From positions 1-19,491 of the forward strand of contig JALVCY010000703.1 of NCBI GenBank assembly GCA_027009605.1: 19,491 nucleotides of DNA, written 5' to 3'. Below the pieces are notes generated by a model. It was not told where the DNA came from. It worked only from the letters and a program-made list of their open reading frames with translations, and searched no databases. How positions within the stretch are numbered: position 1 is the stretch's first letter; the number at the start of each line of letters is the position of its first letter. The position numbers and the translations under genes were made by a program. The stretch comes from Saprospiraceae bacterium (GTDB taxonomy: Bacteria; Bacteroidota; Bacteroidia; Chitinophagales; Saprospiraceae). Below, in pieces: positions 14,130 to 19,491 of the stretch.

Positions 14130-17100
14130 ATGAAGTATTCCCTATCATTTTTGCTTGCACTATTGCTTAGTGCTTGGTCGCCAACTATTTTTGCGCAAGC
14201 GACACTTTCCATTCCCGATTGGCACTTTATCAATCCCTCGGTGATTCCCAAACCGACTCCCGATATGCCCGAATATGCAAAATTATTATATGCTGACGAA
14301 GTTAATTTAATGGAACTGGACTCAGCCTATAAAGCCTTCTATGACCAACGGGGCTGGGAACACCAAAAAGAAGATTTGGAGCATGATGCTTACGCCAAAT
14401 TCTTTAAAATGTGGTACGATGGAGCCCGGAATTTTGTGGACGATAACGGAATGGTCAAAGTGATGAATACCCACGACTTACTCCTTTTGCGCAAGCACTA
14501 CAAAGCACTAGAAACCCAACAAAATAGTCAGGTCACTTCCCGCGGGGTCAATAGCACTTGGTCTTTTTTGGGGCCCAAACGTACGATTTGGAGAGCCGAC
14601 CACAAGCCTAGCCAACCGGTAGCTCCTTGGCAAGCTAATGTTTACTGTATTGCGGTGGCTCCGTCCAACCCTTCCATTTTGTTTTGCGGTAGTGAAACAG
14701 GAGAAGTGTATAAGACCACAGATAAAGGACTCAATTGGACACCTTTGAACCAATTTAATTGGGGGGGCGCCATCTCGTCCGTTGCTATCCATCCGACCAA
14801 TCCGGATATTGTTTATGTAGGTCTAAAAAGTGATTTAGTCAAATCTACAGATGGCGGTAGCACGTGGAATATCGTCCATACAACTACGGGTTTGGGTTGT
14901 AATGCCATAGCCATTAGTCCGACCACCCCCGAAACCGTATTGGCTGCAACCAACAAAGGCTTACTAAGAAGCACCAATAGCGGCTCTTCTTGGCAGATTA
15001 TCGATAATAAGCATTTTGTCGATGTCAAGTTTAGGCCCAACGACGGCACAACCGCCTACGCACTCGCCTACTCAGGCAACCCTAGCACCTATTCTTTTTA
15101 CAAATCAACAGACGGCGGCACCAACTTCCAGCTAAAGATGACCGACTGGCCCGATGTTTATGAAAAAAGTGGTGGACGAATCTGCGTTACCCCCGCCAAT
15201 AGTGACTATGTTTATGCCGTCCTACTGACCGAAGACGCCAATAACGCCAACCAAAAGCCGTATGTCCTAAAAACGACCGACCAAGCCGAACATTGGACAA
15301 CCATAGCCACCGGCGCCGGTAATACTTTTCCGCTAACCAACGGACAAGGGTATTATGATTTAGACATCGTGGCTTCCCATGTCAACCCGGATCATCTCAT
15401 AGTTGCTACAATAACCGCCTTTAAGACTACGGACGGTGGTACTTCTTGGACAAAGGTAGGTGGTTATGGGGGTGATTTTGCCATCCATCCGGATATCCAA
15501 GAAATGATCAGCATCATGGATGGTTCGACAGAAAATACTTGGATTGCAACCGATGGCGGCACTAATTTTTCCACTGATTTCTTTTCAGACACCACCCATT
15601 GGGAAGCCCGTATTGATGGCATTGACGGCTCCGCATTTTGGGGATTCTCCCAAGGTTGGAATGAAGACTATATTGTCGGGGGACGATACCACAACGGAAA
15701 TACAGCCTTGTACGAGAACTATCCGGATCATCGAGCCTTGAGATTAGGTGGTGCGGAAAGCGTAACCGGTTGGGCCATGCACGGACGAGAGCGATATGCC
15801 GCCTTCAACGATATTCCAAATTTGATTATACCCCAAAACATTACAGATGCCCCCGAAGGCTCTTTTACCTTTACTAAATTCCCACAAAATTATTATCACG
15901 GGGACGCCTATAGCCGTGTCATGGTGGATTTGGAAGATTATATGACTGCATATCTAGGCGAAGGCAGCACTTTTTGGCGGACTAAAGACGGGGGTGTAAC
16001 CTGGGAAGCTCTATTTACCTTCCCCAATGGCGCCCTGCCCTATCATTTTGATATATCCCGGGCAGATCCAAACTATATCTACCTGGCTACGGACAAAGGC
16101 TTTTTCCGCTCCACTGACCGCGGAGAGACTTTTACCCAAATGTCTTTGCCCGGCAACCTGACGAATGCGCAGGCCGGCTATTTACGTATAGCCGCCAGCT
16201 CGTCCGACAAAAACAAAGTATGGGCAGTCAACCAAAAATCATCAGCTGCCAGCTCCAAGGGTAGAGTCTTTGTATCCACTAATGGAGGCAATACGTGGAC
16301 AGACCTAACTACGCCGACCATCCAAGGCAGAAAATGGGCAGCCCTTGCCCACCAAGCCGGTACTAATGGCGGAGTTTACATCGCTTCTGACAGGGGCATT
16401 ACAGGTACCATGCCCGCCAAGGTGATGTATCGTGATGCCACCATGGACGATTGGCAGGATTTCTCTGACGGTCTTCCGCTTAGTGCCAATCCTACCAAGC
16501 TTCTCCCCTTTTACCGGGACGGGAAGTTGCGTTGGGGCGGCAATCGCGGGGCTTGGGAAATTGACTTTTATGAAGAAAACTGGACTCCCATCCCCCAACC
16601 TTTTGTCAACGGCAAAGACAAAACTTGCTCCAGAGATACTTTTCGTTTTGATAGTTATTCCGTGGCCAAAGCTACGGCCACCTATGCTTGGAGCATGCCC
16701 GATGCCACTTGGACATCTGGTCTCAACCAACGCAAAGCCAAGGCATTATTCCCAAGTGGAGGCCCTTATACCGTGACCTTAACCATCACTCAAGACGGAC
16801 AAACTTACTCCAAATCCTTAGACATCACCGTAGGCTCCGGCTGTGATGCTGAACCTTTACCGGGCAATGCCCTAAACCTTAGCGGCAACAGTTCGGACTA
16901 CGCAAAGACCATCGAAGCGCCTAATTTCTCAAGCAATACCGTTACCTTTTCTGCTTGGATCAAACGAAATGGTACTCAGAAAAACAATGCAGGAATTGTA
17001 TTTGCCAGGGGGAGTTCTTCGGCAGGATTAAACTTTAAAAACAATAACGAATTAGGCCTACATTGGAATAATTCGTACGGCTCGTGGCATAGCGGTTTTA

Positions 17101-18473
17101 CAGTGCCGGATAATGAGTGGACTCACGTTGCACTGGTCATAACGCCTACCCAACTAACTGTCTATATGAATGGCGTACCAAGTAGCAGAACCGGTAATTA
17201 TGCCCCCTATGATTTTAACACCGAAATAATCTTCGGAGCCGACCCACAAAAGAATAACCGTCGCTTCAAAGGAGATATTGACGAAGTATTATTTTATAAT
17301 CGGGCTCTTAGCCAAGATGAAATTAGAGAACTCATGCACCTGACCCGTGAGCCGGACACTGAAAGTGATTTGGTGTCCTATTGGCAATTTAACGAAAACA
17401 GTGGTGTCGCTACGGATCGGAAAGGCATTAATCACGCTGTGCTGTTAGGTGCGGCCGCCAGACAATCATCCGATGCACCGGTAGGCCCGGGCATCAGCCA
17501 ACGCCTAACTGTCAATAGCGGCGGTACTTATGCTTTTACAAACACAGATTTGTCTTTGACCTTTGCCAATGGAGCTAATACCTATCCCGATGGCGAATTG
17601 TGCGTCACTCGTTTGGACATCAGTCCTGATGTGGATGCTACCACCTACCAAACGCCTTCTTATTGGATTGTACACAACTATGGCAACAATACTAGTTTTG
17701 ACGAACTAACCAGTCTAGACTTTGCCAACGTGCCGGTCGATGCCGATTTGGAAGCCAATCCGGCTAATGCGAGTTTGTACAAAAGAGCCAGTAATGCCCA
17801 TGACGTCGCTTGGGTCAAGCAAGATGATGCAGATGCTACGACCCAAGCCGGTGGCATCATTTCGTTTAGTGCAAATAATAGCCAAACTTCTTTCAGTCAA
17901 TTTATTATAGGTTATGCGCAAGCGCCTTTACCGGTTGAATTACTTGATTTTAAAATCCGACTCAATCGCAAAAAACAAGTCGATTTGATTTGGAATAGTG
18001 AAACAGAGATAGATTTTGACCACTATGAAATTCAGCGCAGTGGAGATGGTCGCTCTTTCAAGAATATCCAATCTGTCCCGGCCAAAGGGCAAACCAATCA
18101 AATGCAATCCTATCATGCCATTGACACCCACCCGCTTAGAGGAGTCTCCTACTACCGCCTAAAGATAGTGGATGAAGATGGAGAATACACGTATTCGGAC
18201 AGCAAGAGTATTGTCATAGATGCCCTTGCGGAAAAAGTCATCTTGTATCCCAACCCACTCAAGCTAGGCGGTACACTTCACATCCAATCGGCAACCAATG
18301 AAGTTATCAACCTAAAAATAATGGCCATGGATGGAGAAGAAACCCAAATATATCGGATAAAGGGTAAAGGAAAAATAATACCAAAAGATTTGCCACCCGG
18401 TGCCTACGGTTACCTTTTAAGCACTTCGAGTTGGCGTCAATCCGGAATATTGATTATAAAAGGAGACGAATAG
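14130..18473 (+). CDS. Large T9SS-sorted surface protein: BNR/sortilin-like repeats, PKD, LamG, Fn3-like, sorting domain
   Basis: This is a 1447-residue protein with signal peptide MKYSLSFLLALLLSAWSP...FAQ-A. Residues ~145-810 carry many Asp-box/sortilin-type blades (KSTDGGSTW, RSTNSGSSW, KTTDGGTSW, RTKDGGVTW, RSTDRGETF, VSTNGGNTW), expected to form a beta-propeller. A PKD-like domain follows at ~828-905 (SYSVAKATATYAWSMPDATW, GGPYTVTLTI). A LamG/concanavalin-like domain lies at ~911-1068 (VTFSAWIKRNG, EWTHVALVI, GDIDEVLFYNRALS), with an extra SYWQFNENSG piece after it. An Fn3-like module starts near 1268 (LPVELLDF...YYRLKIVDEDG), and the T9SS type A domain at ~1372-1447 (VILYPNPLKLGG). Its role is likely adhesion or glycan binding; no catalytic residues were identified. 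Confidence 0.88.
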   Translation: MKYSLSFLLALLLSAWSPTIFAQATLSIPDWHFINPSVIPKPTPDMPEYAKLLYADEVNLMELDSAYKAFYDQRGWEHQKEDLEHDAYAKFFKMWYDGARNFVDDNGMVKVMNTHDLLLLRKHYKALETQQNSQVTSRGVNSTWSFLGPKRTIWRADHKPSQPVAPWQANVYCIAVAPSNPSILFCGSETGEVYKTTDKGLNWTPLNQFNWGGAISSVAIHPTNPDIVYVGLKSDLVKSTDGGSTWNIVHTTTGLGCNAIAISPTTPETVLAATNKGLLRSTNSGSSWQIIDNKHFVDVKFRPNDGTTAYALAYSGNPSTYSFYKSTDGGTNFQLKMTDWPDVYEKSGGRICVTPANSDYVYAVLLTEDANNANQKPYVLKTTDQAEHWTTIATGAGNTFPLTNGQGYYDLDIVASHVNPDHLIVATITAFKTTDGGTSWTKVGGYGGDFAIHPDIQEMISIMDGSTENTWIATDGGTNFSTDFFSDTTHWEARIDGIDGSAFWGFSQGWNEDYIVGGRYHNGNTALYENYPDHRALRLGGAESVTGWAMHGRERYAAFNDIPNLIIPQNITDAPEGSFTFTKFPQNYYHGDAYSRVMVDLEDYMTAYLGEGSTFWRTKDGGVTWEALFTFPNGALPYHFDISRADPNYIYLATDKGFFRSTDRGETFTQMSLPGNLTNAQAGYLRIAASSSDKNKVWAVNQKSSAASSKGRVFVSTNGGNTWTDLTTPTIQGRKWAALAHQAGTNGGVYIASDRGITGTMPAKVMYRDATMDDWQDFSDGLPLSANPTKLLPFYRDGKLRWGGNRGAWEIDFYEENWTPIPQPFVNGKDKTCSRDTFRFDSYSVAKATATYAWSMPDATWTSGLNQRKAKALFPSGGPYTVTLTITQDGQTYSKSLDITVGSGCDAEPLPGNALNLSGNSSDYAKTIEAPNFSSNTVTFSAWIKRNGTQKNNAGIVFARGSSSAGLNFKNNNELGLHWNNSYGSWHSGFTVPDNEWTHVALVITPTQLTVYMNGVPSSRTGNYAPYDFNTEIIFGADPQKNNRRFKGDIDEVLFYNRALSQDEIRELMHLTREPDTESDLVSYWQFNENSGVATDRKGINHAVLLGAAARQSSDAPVGPGISQRLTVNSGGTYAFTNTDLSLTFANGANTYPDGELCVTRLDISPDVDATTYQTPSYWIVHNYGNNTSFDELTSLDFANVPVDADLEANPANASLYKRASNAHDVAWVKQDDADATTQAGGIISFSANNSQTSFSQFIIGYAQAPLPVELLDFKIRLNRKKQVDLIWNSETEIDFDHYEIQRSGDGRSFKNIQSVPAKGQTNQMQSYHAIDTHPLRGVSYYRLKIVDEDGEYTYSDSKSIVIDALAEKVILYPNPLKLGGTLHIQSATNEVINLKIMAMDGEETQIYRIKGKGKIIPKDLPPGAYGYLLSTSSWRQSGILIIKGDE

Positions 18474-18493
18474 ACATGACAACTTAGCTTCGC

Positions 18494-18541
18494 ACTTTCC
18501 AAAGGTTTTAGACTTTCAAAAATTTAAAGCCTTTGGAAAGT
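18494..18541 (+). terminator. Hairpin after the large T9SS gene, ACTTTCCAAA family
   Basis: ACTTTCCAAAGG starting at 18494 pairs with CCTTTGGAAAGT ending at 18541 with one mismatch, around an A/T-rich loop that also carries partial symmetry. It begins 20 bp after the stop codon. It resembles the palindrome at 4143-4175. It probably serves as a 3'-end hairpin; no strong T-run follows. Confidence 0.5.
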
Positions 18542-18548
18542 ACAGCTA

Positions 18549-18725
18549 TCATTCTTGTTTCAAAGTGATATTAAGCCCTTCGCCGATACATTTTGCCATG
18601 GTGACAAAGTCGGACGGCATCAAGATAATGGTTGCGGTATTTTGTCCAGCGCCTACTTCCGAAATCATTGGCATTTCCGAAGGCCAAATATCAACGGAAA
18701 CGAAGGCAACTAACGGTGTAACGGT
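18549..18725 (-). pseudogene. 59-codon coding remnant (C-terminal fragment of an unidentified protein)
   Basis: The minus strand is open from just after a TAA at 18728-18726 to a TGA at 18551-18549. The residues look protein-like, in order: VAFVSVDIWPSEMPMISEVG, AGQNTATIILMPSDF, VTMAKCIGEGLNITLKQE. The only ATG starts are internal, giving at most 41 residues. I do not recognise the family with confidence; a distant resemblance to the C-terminal part of SPFH/band-7 proteins is only an impression. The upstream side merges into repeat DNA, which suggests a gene whose 5' part was lost to the repeats. Confidence 0.4.
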
Positions 18726-18805
18726 TTAACGGGTAACCAGTGCGACTGGGACAAGGTGTCGCCCCGCAGGGGCTTCCATTACCGTGCGATGTTGTCTGAT
18801 ACAAA

Positions 18806-18928
18806 GGTGTCACCCCTACGGAGCTCACCACAGAGAAGACACAGCCGGCTACATAAGCCTGAGCCCCAGCGGAGCGATATTTTTGTAAGACTAAAATAGT
18901 AGGGATATAGCTCCGTAGGAGCGACACC
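18806..18928. repeat. 123-bp element with terminal inverted repeats, copy 2
   Basis: The left end GGTGTCACCCCTACGGAGCT (18806-18825) and right end AGCTCCGTAGGAGCGACACC (18909-18928) are inverted repeats. The right end is identical to that of copy 1 (4513-4532), and the interior shares CCTGAGCCCC and a TTTGTAAGACTAA stretch. An extra left end sits at 18755-18774 (GGTGTCGCCCCGCAGGGGCT), so this copy seems to have a duplicated 5' side. The ORFs that cross it on the minus strand are not genes. Confidence 0.85.
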
Positions 18929-19114
18929 ACGCTGCACTAGGCCATTGTAGCCGGATATAATTTTGGGAAGCCAGAAGTAAACCAAGCGGACTCAACAATT
19001 GAACAGAAAGCATACATCCGGAATAAAGCTCGTCAACTTTTCCCACGATTTCAAAAGCCCGGCTTTTCGGAGCAGACTCATTGTTTGATTGTCTCCAACT
19101 AAAACCCAATTCTC

Positions 19115-19491
19115 TCAACTAGCGCAGCGAATCAACTTTCTCAACTAGCGCAGCGAATCAACTTTCTCAACTAGCGCAGCGAATCAACTTTCTCAACTAG
19201 CGCAGCGAATCAACTTTCTCAACTAGCGAAGCCTGCGAGCAAATCAACTTCTTCAACTTCTTCAACTTCTTCAACTTCTTCAACTTTCTCAACTAGCGAA
19301 GCCTGCGAGCGAATCAACTTCTTCAACTTCTTCAACTTCTTCAACTTTCTCACTACTCACTACTCGTCTCAACCTGCGAAGCTCTCAACCACGAAGTCCG
19401 AAGGACAAGTTCTCAACCCAGAGAGCCGAAGGCGAACGTCTCAACTTCTTCAACTAGCGAAGCTTGCGAACGAATCAACTTCTTCAACTTC
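19115..19491. repeat. Tandem TCAACT-based repeat array, continuing past the right edge
   Basis: Four identical 26-bp units (19115-19140, 19141-19166, 19167-19192, 19193-19218) contain TCAACTAGCGCAGCGAA. Longer units follow with cores such as GAAGCCTGCGAGC, GAAGTCCGAAGGAC and GAGCCGAAGGC, separated by runs of the 9-bp step TCAACTTCT. The array resembles that at 6205-6355 and shares its TCAACT frame and hairpin-core layout. The remaining gap from 18929 holds no gene I can support. Confidence 0.9.

Noticed and set aside
18691..19118. Minus-strand open frames of 60-80 codons at the right end
   Set aside because: They cross the 123-bp element and repeat DNA, and composition looks random.

Overview
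The window looks like a chromosomal segment of a Bacteroidota bacterium, possibly of the Saprospiria (the class is a guess). Three things point there. Two secreted proteins end in type IX secretion (T9SS) sorting domains containing a 'YPNP' motif, one of them preceded by the typical 'LPVELLDF' Fn3-like module. Three upstream regions carry the Bacteroidota -7 box TAnnTTTG (here TACCTTTG each time). Strong Shine-Dalgarno sequences are not evident. Base composition is moderate, apart from one A+T-richer lipoprotein gene.

Layout from left to right. (1) 1-1260, minus: the N-terminal 420 residues of a secreted polysaccharide-deacetylase-like protein that runs off the left edge. (2) 1723-4026, plus: two consecutive glycolytic genes, gap (GAPDH) and pgk (phosphoglycerate kinase). 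(3) 4027-6369: a repeat-rich zone around one minus-strand gene for a lipoprotein with two DTG aspartyl-protease-like motifs. A 76-bp repeat sits on both sides of that gene, and the zone ends at the 3' end of a tRNA-Arg(CCT). (4) 6512-12906, minus: a carbohydrate/envelope block read as UDP-xylose synthase-like, then rfbB, then (after a terminator-like hairpin) a large SLBB polysaccharide-export protein, then the dipeptidase pepD. The first two supply nucleotide sugars and the SLBB protein probably takes part in exporting the polymer. (5) 12907-13558: a non-coding region with a MITE-like, strongly palindromic element in what is probably the long leader of the sugar operon. (6) 13559-18473, plus: a short T9SS-sorted protein that looks like an internally deleted beta-helix adhesin, then a 1447-residue T9SS-sorted mosaic (BNR/sortilin-like repeats, PKD, LamG, Fn3-like, sorting domain). 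(7) 18474-19491: repeats again, including a second copy of a 123-bp inverted-repeat element, a 59-codon coding remnant and a tandem array that continues past the right edge.

The most notable content is the non-coding DNA. At least five short repeat families (76 bp, 123 bp, the GTAGGGACGCACG palindrome, ACTTTCCAAA hairpins, and TCAACT-based tandem arrays with varying hairpin cores) occupy the gene-free stretches and recur at both ends of the window. No CRISPR array, transposase, integrase or recognisable defence system is visible.
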